DNA of 64,000 bases from Pyxicephalus adspersus (Eukaryota; Chordata; Amphibia; Anura; Pyxicephalidae), in NCBI RefSeq assembly GCF_032062135.1, contig NC_092860.1:68977820-69041819 (forward strand), in the 5' to 3' direction. Below, one piece after another: positions 10,801 to 22,640 of the stretch. The notes under the pieces were generated by a model. That model did not search any database. It worked only from the letters and a program-made list of their open reading frames with translations, and was not told the DNA's origin. The position numbers and the translations under genes are program-made. The first letter of the stretch is position 1, and each line of letters opens with the position of its first letter.

Positions 10801-10931
10801 GTGCACTGATGCAGGAGTTGAAATGGATCTAAATTTAAAATTTTTACTTTACCCAAAATGGTAGACAACCCCTTTATTTAAAATAGATATAGTATTTTTT
10901 TATATCTCGGGCATGTGCAGAAGTTTTTTCT

Positions 10932-11109
10932 TTAAACTCCCTGGCAGTCTAATTATGTATGTTTTTTTTTTTGCCAAAAGCGGTACATTGTTTTGCATGG
11001 AAATTTATTTTACATTGTAGGCCTATAATTCTTAGGCATAACTCACCGAAATATGTCCAATATTTAATAGTAAATAACATAATTGTATAGTAGCATGTAA
11101 AATGTATAA

Positions 11110-11185
<76 letters not shown>

Positions 11186-11455
11186 TTACTTTGTATTCGA
11201 TTCAATACAGCTATTTTATACTGAATCCTATACAAAACAATTTGAATTTCCCCCACGCACTTATGCATGCACCAGCGTCACCGGGAACTCCTGGGGAATG
11301 TCAGTGCACTTGCCGGCAGAAGATCAGTGAAAAAGGGCGCGGCCCGAGGATGAAATCCGAGGGCCAGGACAAAGATGGGACCGGGTGTTTCTTTTTTTTT
11401 TTTATTTTGCTACCCCTGCCCCCCAAGCCACACTCTGGGTTACCGCTCAGGTTAA
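10932..11455 (+). mobile_element. piggyBac-type MITE, copy 1
   Basis: Starts TTAAACTCCCTGGCAGT and ends ACCGCTCAGGTTAA, decayed inverted repeats with TTAA at both edges. Its left arm shares a long block with the inverted copy at 46141-46714 (for example GCATGGAAATTTATTTTACA and the following ATTCTTAGGCATAACTCAC). It has no coding capacity and carries an expanded AT microsatellite in the middle. Confidence 0.75.
11112..11182. repeat. (AT)n microsatellite
   Basis: About 70 bases of nearly pure TA dinucleotide inside the MITE. Confidence 0.95.
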
Positions 11456-11751
11456 TAGAAGAAATAAATTGCAGATCTCGCAATTTTTTTTCCACATCTA
11501 CATCACCCAATCCTGCGCAGTGTGAGATTAGGTGCTGGATCAACTCATCTGGGTGAATAAAGATGTGTTTTTTTGTTTTTGTTTTAGGGTTTAATGCTGC
11601 TTTAAGTAATCCTGCCCCAGCCAATTAAGATTGCTGCAGATCGAGACAAGGAAGAGGAAAAGAGAAATACGGTTGTGCCTGTGATATATTATGGACAAAG
11701 TATAAACAGGGTTTTGTTCAGCTTGTATGCACTTGCACACTGATAAAAGAG

Positions 11752-11800
11752 TTTCCTCTCCAGTCTTGGAGAGCCTTAATAAATCCGACCCATAGTGCCA
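11752..11800 (-). repeat. Fragment of the GGGCCTGATTTATCAAA MITE family
   Basis: CTCCAGTCTTGGAGAGCCTTAATAAATC matches the terminal arm of the fuller copies at 40673-40879 and 45800-47684. Confidence 0.5.
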
Positions 11801-12199
11801 GTATAGTAAATACAGCATTGTCTGTAAGACTTTCAATGTAACACATTGAGGGGTATTTTCTGGGCACAAGGACTTTAGCATATGTAAGAAGTCTACACCA
11901 TATGTAGGCTCAGATTCTCTTTAACCATGATTACCTGTACTGTGCCAAAAATTTGGAACAATGTAGTCATGAAGGTTTTTTGCTCACACTGCATGTCTTC
12001 CCAGCGTGTCCCTAGTTTCATTATTTAAATTTAGAAGGTATGCATTTCTGTCCTCAGGCTTCCTTTACATTTTACATGTGTACGAGTCTTACTAAATTTA
12101 TAGACTGCCTTTTCCTATAATATCAAACGTATTCGTTCTTTACTTATTTAAACCTGGAAGTACGTGGCTCTCAAAACCCCTATCACTAGGATGAAGCTG

Positions 12200-12464
12200 A
12201 TTAATGATTGGCGGGCGAGAAAAGTATCTTTCAACCGAACTTGCTTCTAATTTAACTGACATGAGTCTCGACCAATCACTATTTTGTAACGCCCTTTATA
12301 TTATCACATCAACCAACGAGTTTCCTTCCTTTCTCTCCAGTCTCTGAATCTAGAGGACGCAAATCAGCCAATTAGACGTAAGGAATAGTGCAACGGGGGC
12401 AGGAGGGACAGCCAATGGGAGCTGATACGTGGTGGGATTCAAGCGCGGCTGGGGGATAAACTAG
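12200..12464 (+). promoter_or_regulatory. hmg20b: Candidate hmg20b promoter and non-coding exon 1
   Basis: Four CCAAT boxes cluster here: inverted at 12207-12211 (ATTGGCGGGCG) and direct at 12272-12276, 12368-12372 and 12412-12416. There is also a GGGGGCAGGAGGG GC-type stretch at about 12394-12408. No TATA box is evident, as in many housekeeping vertebrate genes that use NF-Y. A strong splice donor, CTAG|GTAAGA, lies at 12464/12465, about 48 bases after the last CCAAT box. A short 5' UTR exon could therefore end there and join exon 2 at 26091. The pairing is inference: no conserved coding sequence lies in exon 1, and a divergent transcript is also possible. RNA-seq would test it. Confidence 0.55.
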
Positions 12465-13089
12465 GTAAGAAGTAAAGTTGTTTTTTTGTAAGAGATAATA
12501 ATTAGGAATAATGACTTGTGCCATGTAGGATAACTATATTACTGTGATTTTAGAGTTCACTGAGTTTTGTCGTATGGTATAAATTCTCACGCTGTTCTTT
12601 AGGGGTCTTTGTAATAAGCCAAGCTAAAGTTTAGACCGTGCAGTGTTTCCTTTCAGAGATGACATCATATATGTGTATTGTAATCAGTAAAATATTTAAG
12701 GAAATTTGGAAATAACTATTATCGAACGAACTTTATGTAATCACACAAGGTTTATGTGTTTGATAACTTGTCTACAATAATAAGCAATGCAACAGGAACG
12801 TTTATGCATAGCTATCTTGAAAAATTTAGAAAATATTGCAGTGTGTGTATTTATGTATATATTTATATAGATACTAGTTTTCACTTTTTATATAGTATGG
12901 AGAAACTTTAGAACCCATTAGCTTTTTTATTGGTCTCCAAAGCTCGGTTTGAGCGATCTACCCACACTTTCTTTTTTGGGGACCATATATTGCCAGGCAT
13001 AAATTGAGGGGAAATCCATAACAGAGAAACAGTCATGATAAAAACCTGACAACGGTTCTAATAATATAAAAAGAAAATATTTCTGTCTT

Positions 13090-13620
13090 GGTCCTTATTA
13101 TTGTTATTATTAATAATAATAATACCAAACAGGATTTATATAGCGCCAACATATTACACAGCGCTGTACATTAAGTGGGTTGCAAATGACAGACAGTTAC
13201 AGATAGTGACACAGGAGGAGAGGATCCTGCCCAAAAGAGCTTACAATCTAGGAGGTGCGTGGAAGTAACACACAGTAAAAGGGGAGATTTATAGTGGTGG
13301 GAAAGTAGTGAGGGTTTTAACAGACAAAAGAAGACATGTAGGCAAGTTTAAAAAAAGCTCTTTTAAATGAGCAGAAAGTAGGAGCAAGCCGAGTAGGACG
13401 ACGAAGACCATTCCAGAGAGTATAGAAAAGTCTTGGAGCCGTGCGTGTGATGAGGTTATGAGTGAGGAAGTCATTAGTAGGTCATTAGAGGAGCAAAGAC
13501 AGCAGCTAGGGGTGTATTTTTTTTTTTTACCAGGTCAGAAAGGTAAGAACTGTGGAGTGATTTAAAAGCAAAGCACAGGAGCTTAAATTTGATTCCAAGG
13601 TCCTTTTTATTATTACTATT
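13090..13620 (-). mobile_element. L2-type LINE 3' end
   Basis: On the minus strand this reads into a TTGTAAGCTCTTTTGGGCAGG phrase, then TACAGCGCTGTGTAATATGT, GGCGCTATATAAATCC and a TAATAATAA tail. These are typical 3' terminal words of L2-clade LINEs. The short minus frame 13474-13289 matches the paralogous stretch 58299-57964. It is a 5'-truncated, dead copy. Confidence 0.7.
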
Positions 13621-13849
13621 GATCTACTCACACTATAGGTGTGCTGTGTGTTTTGCAAAATGAATGTGCATTGCATTGCAATTTAACACATCTCAAGCAA
13701 ATGTAGGGCAGGCTGTATCTTTCAAAACACATCACACAACTGGGTGCATTTTGGGTGCCATTAACTAAGAATGGCAATCTAGTGCACTAAAGCTTGTGCT
13801 ATGTGTTGCGTTACTATATGTGCCTCAGCTTCGGACCTTCGGAGTCCTG

Positions 13850-14177
13850 GGTCAAAGCGTACCGACGTCAGGCATCCCGGGAGGCTCTTGGGTACTCCTT
13901 CTGCACATGCCTGAGCATCTCGGACATGCGCAGAAGGAGCCTTTTCGCACGAAGAGAAACATTTGCCGATCCCACTCATGCGCAGTGAGATAGGGAAGTT
14001 TTTTTTTCCATCTTACGTCATCCGATTTCGCGCCTGGGTCAGGTGACATAGGATGAAGAACCAGGAAGAAGAGGGGAAGATGGGGACCCGATGCAATACA
14101 CCCCTGGATGGGTCGGACTGCCCTGCGGCATTGAAGGGAAGTAGACTTTTTTTTTTTTCACTTTAGTTTATCTTTAA
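13850..14177 (+). repeat. TTAA-ended short GC-rich dispersed repeat, copy 2
   Basis: Shares CATGCGCAGTGAGAT, CGCGCCTGGGTC, GATGAAGAACC and AGGAAGA...GAAGATGG with 41765-42025 and ends CTTTAGTTTATCTTTAA at a TTAA. An internal short inverse pair (CTCCTTCTGCACATGC / GCATGCGCAGAAGGAG-like, 13898-13942) lies in its left part. The left boundary is uncertain. Confidence 0.5.
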
Positions 14178-15355
14178 GTCTATGCAGCAACAATAGCAAA
14201 CAGTGTGCATGTTCTGCATAGTGTGCTGCTGTTTGACAAAGCACCTGCTTTATGTGAATTGGCTGCCCACCACACAGTATTGCATAAAAAGAAGTGTATC
14301 CACTTTGCTACACGCAAATGTGAATGGGGCCTAAGGACAGCCTATTTTTGCTAGAGCTGAAGAAATGGAATTTTCTTCAATGGAGCCCCCCCCCCCCATA
14401 CTATCCAAAACAAAAGGATTTTGCTTTGGCTTGTGACACTTGGTTTAGCCTAAAACACATGCCTACAGTAGTTAATATAATTATGCATTTTATACTGTTC
14501 TTACTTCTGCTACTACCTTGAACATTGGCATTAAAAACTGAGCTTTCATGAGTGTTTATCTTTTCCCAGCCAATCAGGGGAGAGATTGTATGGGGACACT
14601 GCTCCTGGCAGCACTACGGAAGCGTGTGTTCTGCTAGGGCTGCTATGAGCGGTGTCCCTGTATGACCTTTCCTTGGATTGGGGATTTCCTGTGGAGACAG
14701 GTTGTGGAGCTCTGCTACCAGCAGCCCTAAAATTAGCATAAAACATATGTAAATGCTTGCAGGAATGCTTATAAACGTGTCCAAAGGCATCTTTTTCTTA
14801 ATAATTCTTTGACAACTTTTTATAAAACTTTGGAACCATGGTTCGCTTACCTGAATCTATTGTGGTCTACATGTGCAGTGAACACTCCACTTTTCTTTCC
14901 ACTTTCTACCTTGTAGATTTGTGTCCCAAAGATAACTGCCTAATTCTCCAAGTGGTTTCACATTCTTATAATTAGATTTGTTTCTTCAAAGTTCTAATGT
15001 ATACTTTGTTTCTTTTATACTGTATAGGTGTAAGGAACCTGTCTTCAATTCTTGATACTACAGTTGACATAATGTGCAATACCATATTATTGTTTTCGCT
15101 TTTTGTTTGCCTTTAACTAATTCTGTAGCTTATTTTTATGTTTTCACAATTCATAAAAACATTTAAATGCTAAGCTAGATCCACATACAAATCCTATAGG
15201 GCCACACTAGTGCCACCAGAAAAACTATATTTCCTTTGGTTTCAATTCCGTGAAAAGCAAAGGAAAATAAGGGGTAAAAAGGTCCTCAAGTAGCTAAAAT
15301 TTGTGGTTTATTAGTAATTAATTGAAAAGGTATTTCCTCAATGCAAACAATGTAG
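14178..15355. other. Intron 1 sequence, no named feature
   Basis: There is no exon or coding repeat. A short inverted pair around GGGGACACTGCTC (about 14593) and GAGCGGTGTCCCT (about 14648) suggests a small palindromic MITE, but its ends are not clear. It contains C-run 14389-14398 and AT-rich filler. Confidence 0.35.
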
Positions 15356-15550
15356 TTAAAGTGAAACTCAACTGCAAAATTAAAAGAAAAAAAAAATCAC
15401 ACCTTTAATTCGGCAGAGCCCTTGATCAGGTCCCACTTCGCCTTGGAATTCTCTTTCTTCCCAGCACAGAACAAGCATTGGGAGCCGCCATTTTCGGTCT
15501 TCGGCACGTGCAATGAGCCACCCGATCTTGCTCCAGCGGGTGACATTTGA
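15356..15550 (-). repeat. TTAA-ended short GC-rich dispersed repeat, copy 3
   Basis: Starts TTAAAGTGAAACTCAACTGC and runs through an A-rich tract into a core with GAGCCGCCATTTTCGG and GCACGTGCAATGAG. It parallels the copy at 10599 in order and orientation. Confidence 0.5.
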
Positions 15551-16169
15551 ATATATTGTAACTATTCTTTATGGAGCAACTATATATGGTGATATAAAAT
15601 CATATGAAAGATATACAAATAGAGAGCATATTTTTTATTGAACAATCTTGTATTGTTAACAGTAAGTATATTTTGAACTCAAAAAATATTTGAAACAAAG
15701 TATTGAAAGATATTAATACATAGAGGTAATCCCTGAGTTAAGGAAATCTGTAATTCTTTAGTGACCAAGACAAACTCTGCAGTTGTTTCTTTTTGCATAT
15801 CAAAGCACAGCTTGCTCTAGAAGGTAATAAATGTCTAGGCCCCATAAATTTTTTTTTTTTTTTGTGAGGATTGTATACAGTAACTGACACCACCCTGCCT
15901 AATAATATGTTAAGACAAACATCTTTCCTAATTGCATTTATTAAAATAATGTACCTGTTCTGACTTACATACAAATTCAACCTAAGCACAAACCTACAGT
16001 CCTTATCTCATATGTAACTTGGTGACTACCTGTATTAAAACAATTCGTCATATAACACTAAATAAAACCTTCAGAAACGTTATTAATTTGCAGAGTCATA
16101 TTAGTGTAATAGTCTTGCACAATTCTAAACTCTAGATATTACAACATAGTTAACAGTGATGTATTACAT

Positions 16170-17620
16170 ACAATCCTAACGAAGTGACAATTATTGTACA
16201 TCATATCTTATTCCCTGGATAGAATATTCCTATTCTAGCCTTTATGAAAAAAAATCTGTTCCTGTCATCCAGCATAATGTTAATGAAAAGAATATAAGTT
16301 ATCATCATTTCAAATCCAAAATTATGCTTGCCAAATATTTGGAACGGTGGATCTGACTGGTAATTTTTTCATAGTCATTTGTTTTACACATTTGCATTGT
16401 TTGTATTGTCCACACCTAAAGGTGCCTAAATTGCTTCTCCTCCTAGGAGATTGTTGTGATAAATAGCTATGGACTAAGATGTTCTTTAAGGATTTAGGCC
16501 ATCTAAATGTAATTGTAGGATATTTTGTAACCTATTACTTGGTTGGTCTGATGATATAATAACCTGTTAATAAAAAACATACTTTGAAAGAATACCTTTT
16601 AAGATTTGATGTTTATTAGTATAGGTAGTTATTATTAGTGTAACGTTACTGATTGTGTTTTTGCTTTTGGGCCAGGGAACAACAAATTATTTCTGTCCTG
16701 AACCTTTGTTTTCTGATTGATTTTCACAAGTACCCTCTTACCATAAGCTCTAGCTTTTTATCTGTGATGTATTTTGTGTGTTTCTACTTCAAAATTACTT
16801 TCATCCAAAAAATTTGTAATTGAAATGTGGCCCAGGTACATTGAATACTGATCATTAAAAAGAAGATTTCTCTCCCACTCACAGAGGTATAAATTAGCAT
16901 ACGTTGGTGCACAACAGGTGCCCATGGCTGCATCTTGTTTCTGTAGATACAATTTATTTCAAAATATAAATACGTTATGGTTTGAGAAATAAACTGCTAG
17001 ATTTCAGAATTAGTTGGTTATAGTTATACTGTATTATTCCTGGTTGACTGCTATAAGACCTTTTATGTTGTGGGATAGAGGAGTACAAGGTCTTTATATC
17101 TATCGCCACCAATCACGCATCAGGATGAATGGTTATGCCTTCTAATAAACCTAGTAAATGCATAGTGTCTCCTAAATATAATGGAAGAACTGTAACAAAA
17201 GGTCTTATATATTGATCAATTAAAATACCTGCATGCTCTGTAAAAATGAACCTACTCCAGAAACAAGTGGCCTTTCTAGGTGAATCTGTATGCTGTTTAA
17301 GGAGTTTGGGGTGAGCATAAAATGTCTGCGTAACCAGGTGTTCTACTATCAAAAATTGTCTTTGTCAATAATCCCCTGTTCATAAGCATTTTGTATCAAA
17401 CCCACAAATTCCTGTTCAAGCATGGTGTTTAGTAACCTGTTCCACAAAAGTGTTTAAGTTTGGATTTAAATTTAAAGCTGGAAAGATAGACCATTTGTTT
17501 TTCAATTTGTGAAAAGGTGTAGTTTGAGGGGGTAATTGTATAGATCCCTTATTCAAATCACAACCTTCCTTAATGATATTGATTTTAGAGGCTCATGCCA
17601 TCTGATTCTTCTTCAATAGT
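16170..17620 (-). mobile_element. Penelope-like retroelement remnant
   Basis: Minus-strand pieces match Penelope-like elements in order. The frame 17352-17113 has YIRPFVTVLPLYLGDTMHLL, typical of the RT entry region. The frame 16952-16758 has QDAAMGTCCAPTYANLYL, the diagnostic RT motif of this class. Further downstream comes a cysteine-rich linker (FRCGQYKQCKC, about 16430) that normally precedes the GIY-YIG endonuclease. The GIY-YIG domain itself is not readable. Frameshifts and stops separate all parts, so it is inactive. Confidence 0.7.
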
Positions 17621-17639
17621 TGTATTAAGTTTTTTTTTT

Positions 17640-19055
17640 CTTTTTCTTTTTAATTTATTGCAGTCAACAGTGAACAGAAAAGAAAAACAAAAATCAAATA
17701 CAACCAATTAGAGGTGTACAGGGAATGAAGGATAGAAACATTGAAATCCGTTAACACTATACATTTGTTAAACAGTGCTCTTTGCTTGTTTTATACATAG
17801 TAAGCTAAACAAATAGATATTCACTGGAGTTTGTAAAAAGAAAAAAAAAAAATAATAGAAACTGTTATATCAGTTCTATGGGAGGGGGGGGGGGGTCACC
17901 TTAGAACAATCTAGAGTACCAAGATGTATAGCGTAAACAATTTTATAACAGAGTTTTCGTTTGGATGTTGAGTGTGTTGATAAAACTTTCCCGTGTTTCA
18001 AAGAAAAGTTCAGTTTTCGTGTCTTTAAGTTAAGAGGCCACAGTCCATCCCATTTTAAATAGTTGTTGCATTTTTGCTAGGAATAGGGGCATTGTTGTTG
18101 GGGTAGGAGTGAGCAAACAGTGCAAAATTGTTTTTCTGGCCACTGCAGATAATAAGAGCGCCAATCTTTTTGCCCCTCTGGAAAAGAGAGTCCTTTATCT
18201 CTCGACCGTACCAAAAATTGCCCACTCTGGGGTGGGATGCAGAAAATTTAGTAAATGGGTTTCAATAACATTGGTCAATTGGTACCAGCACTCCCACAGA
18301 TTGTGAAAGAGAGATTCCCCCTGTGTTCCCCATTTAGGACATTTATCTGATTCGGCTATTCCCATGATATGGGCTCAGTTGGGGGAAATGAAATTTTTAT
18401 GGAAAAGTCTAAAGAACATTTTCCTGATTTGGACAGCCAGTATAGCCTTCCAAGAGGCACAGTACATTTCCTGGATTTTCTGCAGGTCCAGGTCAGTAAA
18501 ATACTCCTGCCATCTCTCCATAACCACTCTCTCCTTAGAGTAATCTAAATAACTTCATAAAAATTGGTAGTACTTTGATATTGCCTTGGTAGGGGCTGGG
18601 GGAGTTACCAGCATATTATCAAGGGGGTTGTGCCAGTCACTCGGTGACAATGAACTGGCCACTTTGGCACTATAAACCCTAACTTGTATTAAAAAAAATA
18701 TACTGTTTTCCATGAACGGAAAAATCTTTTTTTTTAGTTATAGGAAGGAGTAGGCCCTGCAAGTTGTTGGGTCAATTATCATGCAAACAGAGGAGAGACC
18801 TCTGGCTGCCAATTCAGCTAACCTTGGGGATGAAAGTCCAGATGAAAATTCACTATTTTCCCACAGAGGTAAAAATAAGGAGTGGTCATTAAAGGTTTCT
18901 CTTCTCTTTACTGAATGCCAAAGTCCTTTTTCATTGAACGTACAACTTGGGCAAAGTTGTGTGTAAATTTTTTCTGGATTTCTGGAATTACACTAAAGTA
19001 CACTAAAATATCTGAAGTGGGATTTAACCCACTGAAAAGGATATTGGGGAATAAG
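17640..19055 (-). mobile_element. Tx1-type L1 ORF2 C-terminal remnant
   Basis: On the minus strand, about 18440-18150 reads a typical post-RT L1 sequence, including a stretch matching HIMGIAESDKCPKWG and an HNLWECWYQL block with the cysteine/histidine style of the ORF2 C-terminus. A polypyrimidine/A-rich segment at 17630-17870 marks the 3' side. A MITE (19056-19372) splits it from its RT part at 19373-19560. Confidence 0.6.
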
Positions 19056-19372
19056 TAAGGCTACGTACACATGTGCAATGGTTCTCGTCCGATAATCGGC
19101 TCAGGGCCGATATCAGACGAGAATCTGGTGTGTGTGCAGCGTCCATCGTTCAAACGACCGCCCTGGCCGATCCACGAGCGATGGGTGATCTTAATGGAAG
19201 AGAAAGGGTAGAGAGCGCAGCAGGGTGCCGGTCCTTCGCTCTCCCTCTCCATAAAGCAGAATGGTGCTGTATGTACAGCACTTGTTCATGCATAGTGCAG
19301 TAGTTTGTTGTTGGAAAGGATTGTGAAAGATTCTTTCCAACGACAATTATTGCATGTGTGTATGCAGCCTTA
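19056..19372. mobile_element. GTACACA-ended MITE, copy 1
   Basis: Begins TAAGGCTACGTACACA and ends TGTGTATGCAGCCTTA, a 16-base inverted pair with two mismatches. Subterminal sequence contains CCGATAATCGG. The 340-bp copy at 38214-38553 has the same plan. It carries no ORF of note and sits inside an L1 remnant. The superfamily is not determined. Confidence 0.75.
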
Positions 19373-19560
19373 AGGGCTGCTGATTTGTCAAAGATTTATA
19401 GTGTAACCCGATATTGATTGGAATACTTGAAAGGTTTGCATAATTGAGGGAAGAGAATCAACTGGGTTCATCACAAATAGCAAGATGTCATCTGCAAAGG
19501 CAGTGGTTTTAAAGCCAGATTAAAAAGTAGTGGGGACAGGGGACAGCCCTACCTCGTGCC
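19373..19560 (-). mobile_element. L1 ORF2 reverse transcriptase fragment
   Basis: The end of this stretch (about 19535-19560) is the complement of the GTRxGCPLSP RT motif of L1 elements. Upstream, the words for an AFADD-like box (complement of ATCTGCAAAGGC) are visible. It is the continuation of the L1 at 17640-19055 across the MITE. Confidence 0.55.
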
Positions 19561-19564
19561 ATGA

Positions 19565-21830
19565 ATTGGAACAGGCAGAGCAAAGTGATTCACTAGCAGC
19601 TAGATAGGCTGCAGCAGATGCTCCACACAGCACTGGATAACAATATAAAAAAACTAGTGAATCACTTTTCCAAAGATGTTACGGAGCTTTACCACTGTTC
19701 AACCGGGTTGAATAGGAGACTACTTGATACCACCACAGTGCTGGAGGGGCATGAGTAAGATATTGAGAGCCTTAAGTCAGATACAAACATTGCTTTACAA
19801 ATTCGAGGATATGGACAATAGATCTCGCTGTTTCAATAGAAGATCAGAAGGATTTCTGAAACCATTGTGGACCTACCTTCTACAATCACAGCTTTGATAC
19901 AGGAATTGGCGCCTGAGCTTCCAGTGGATAGACTGTAGATGGACTGCGTCCATAGAGCACTAGCTGAAGAACGGGCAAATAGGCTGCCGTGTGATATATT
20001 TGTCACTTTCCACTACCACTTGAGCAATAAACAAGTCATGCGGGTAGCGTGAGAGAAAGAGATCCTCCAACTTCAGGCTATGAATACCAGATCTTTGCTG
20101 ATTTGGCACCTTCCATGATCCAAAAAAGGCGGGAGCCTAAACGGTTAGTAGTATATGGTTTTATTGTAGAATGGATTCCGATGGGATTTCCTGTTCAAGC
20201 TGACCTTCACATATAAAGAGGTGGTGCACGTCATCATCACCCCTGAGGATGAAGAAAGATGCCTACAGGACATAGGCCTTCTGATTCACCGGTCTCATCA
20301 CCTTCTTTATCAGCACATTCTACCTCCCGCTTGGCACACCAGCAGTCAGCATTGAACAGTTTATGTTCCAGAAGGAGAAGGAATCGTACAAGGTCACAAC
20401 ACTCTGCACCAATGATCCACTCCTGAGGAATTATCATTAAGCAAGATCATGTTTCACCCTGTCACACTGTTTCACAGGAATTGACCACATTCTGATATGT
20501 TCTAGGCTGGATCAAAACCCGTATTCTCCCCCCACTTACCCACTCTATCCCAGGTCTTATGTACCCAGGGGCTACCTGGGGGTACTGCCAGTACCTCATT
20601 TTTCTGGGTTACTTTTCTACCTCATCCTATTGGTACCTATGCCAGGAGTCTTATGGTGGCACACAGGAGCATATCCAGGGTCTGCTCTACGGGACCGGTA
20701 TAAGTATTAGTGTCCATGTTCTAGAATGTTCTAAGGTTTTCATGCCTCAGTGCCATAGGTCATACAGTTAAGCTAGGAAATAGTACATGTTTGGGAGTGA
20801 TCTGTTATCTACAAGCCATGCTGAGTTCATGATTGTATGCTTCAATTGTTCAGGGGGGAGGGTAGAGCTAATATGATGGAAAAAATTGTATTGCGAAGTG
20901 GCTAGTTATGCAATTTTAATATTGCTCAATACCTCGTATTTATTATTGTTTGTTTATTCCGAATGTAGTGTTAAAGGGTATCTAGTTCGCCCTCACTCGG
21001 GTGGTGGACACTGCTCAATTGACGCCTTTGAGACTTACTCCTTACGAGCAGGTTTTTGACCTCAGTCGTGACAATGGTTTTTTCATGTACTTTTATGGCA
21101 TTTTATGTGTCTGGGTTTGTAGTAAGGTTTTTGTTGTTTGCCCTTGTGTATCCTTACCCGCCCATACCATTTATGCCCCTTTATCCAGGAGCCCGGAGCC
21201 CTGGGAGTTATACCGACCATGGTGTCCCTACTATCAGCCTCCTCCCGTACCTCACAATGCCAGTGAATATTCTTAGCTTTAATGTGCAAGGCCTAAATTT
21301 GCCAGCGAAAAAAGAAAAAAAAAAGCTTTTCAAAACAAGCATGCTGGCATCATCTGTCCACAGGACACTCATTTCTCTGGGCACTTATACTTCAGATCCC
21401 AATATCCTCATATGTACATGGCCAATGGGCCAACTAAACAAAAAGGGGTTTTGATTCGCTTTAAGCGTACTTTGCCCTTCATTTGTGCTTTAGAAGTTGA
21501 AGATCCAGAGCGCTGCTACATAAGTTTAGTGGATCAACCAAATTTTAATCTCTTCTCTTCTACTACAAGGTATGTAGTGTAAGCTCCTACCGATTTCATG
21601 GTCATACAATGATGCTGTGTCTCTCGCTCTCTCCTTAGTCTGTGACAAGCCCAAAGTGAATTGTTGGACTCTCAATGATTCTCTATTTAGAGATCCAGAA
21701 GTACTTACCCAATTACAACAACAACAACTGTGGGACTACTTCTCCCACAGTGCTACCCCTGACATATTTACATTTACTCTCTGAAATGCCCAATAGACAG
21801 TGATTGGGGGCACCCCGATCCAGCAGGCAT
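19565..21830 (+). mobile_element. Tx1-type L1: ORF1 and endonuclease remnant
   Basis: On the + strand, ORF1 is recognisable between about 19800 and 20220: DMDNRSRCFN, then an RNA-recognition-like block (LPVDRLEMDRVHRAL with changes) and GYEYQIFADLAPSMIQKRR. ORF2 endonuclease begins near 21256 (MPVNILSFNVQGLNLPAKK) and continues in broken frames to about 21800. It lies tail to head against the minus-strand L1 fragment that ends at 19560. There are many stops and frameshifts. Confidence 0.7.
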
Positions 21831-21869
21831 CCCCCAAAAATAAACTGATTAGCAAGACAAGCAGAACTG

Positions 21870-22640
21870 GAGCTCTGTTTTCAAACTTCAAATTTCCCAC
21901 TGCCTGGGGTTTTCCCAGTGTGTTTTTTTCCCCACTGTGGCAGCTAAGACTCCTTTGTTTCAGAACTCTGGTTTTCTCCTAAAGATGGATGAAAGGGAGG
22001 TCTTATATTTAATTCCCCCAATCCCAGTTTCAATGGTGGACACAAATCACCTCCAACCGTTTGATTCAAAACATTCTTCAGGTTGGTTGCAAACAGGAAT
22101 TACAGGAATCAAGCCCACAAGTTTTTTTCCTCACATCCATTCCCTTTGTATTGTCAGAAGCCATGGAGGGGTCACTTCAAGACCTGCTTTCCCAGGGAGC
22201 TAGCATGCTAGTGCCAATAAAACTAGGAGGGCAAGGGTTTTATTCCCATCCTACAGAAGAAACCTTTGGGTAGATTCAGTCTCATTATGAACTTGAAGTG
22301 CCTGAAAAAAAAGGTAAAGTGCAGAAGGTTCAGGATAGAGTTTATTTGTGTAGTCGGCTACATTCTTCCTCTGCTGGGGTTTATGGCAAATTTGGTTTAA
22401 AGAATACTTATCTGCACATTCCTATTCATCCTAATCACCAAATGATCCTGCAGTTCACAATCTTACACTAGCAGGAAATTTTGCATTTCCAATTCCGAGC
22501 TCTTCCATTTAGCTCTACCTCATGTTTTCAACAAATATATGTCAGAAGGGGAATAATACCATATGTAGATGACCTATAAGCCAGGTGGTTTCAGATAGTG
22601 GTGCAGATTATACATTTTCCAATTTTGCAGCCAGAACCCA
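21870..22640 (+). mobile_element. DIRS-type retrotransposon reverse transcriptase remnant
   Basis: The + strand carries DIRS-like RT blocks in order: LQDLLSQGASMLVPIKLGGQ (about 22160), NTYLHIPIHPNHQ (about 22400), FQFRALPFSS (about 22490) and IIPYVDDL (about 22555), which keeps the YVDD catalytic box. Frame changes and stops separate them. No tyrosine recombinase was recognised. It directly follows the L1 remnant and is inactive. Confidence 0.65.

Noticed and set aside
12264..12420. Divergent gene on the minus strand from the CCAAT cluster
   Set aside because: Inverted CCAAT boxes allow it, but no minus-strand exon, ORF with homology or donor was recognised between 11460 and 12200.
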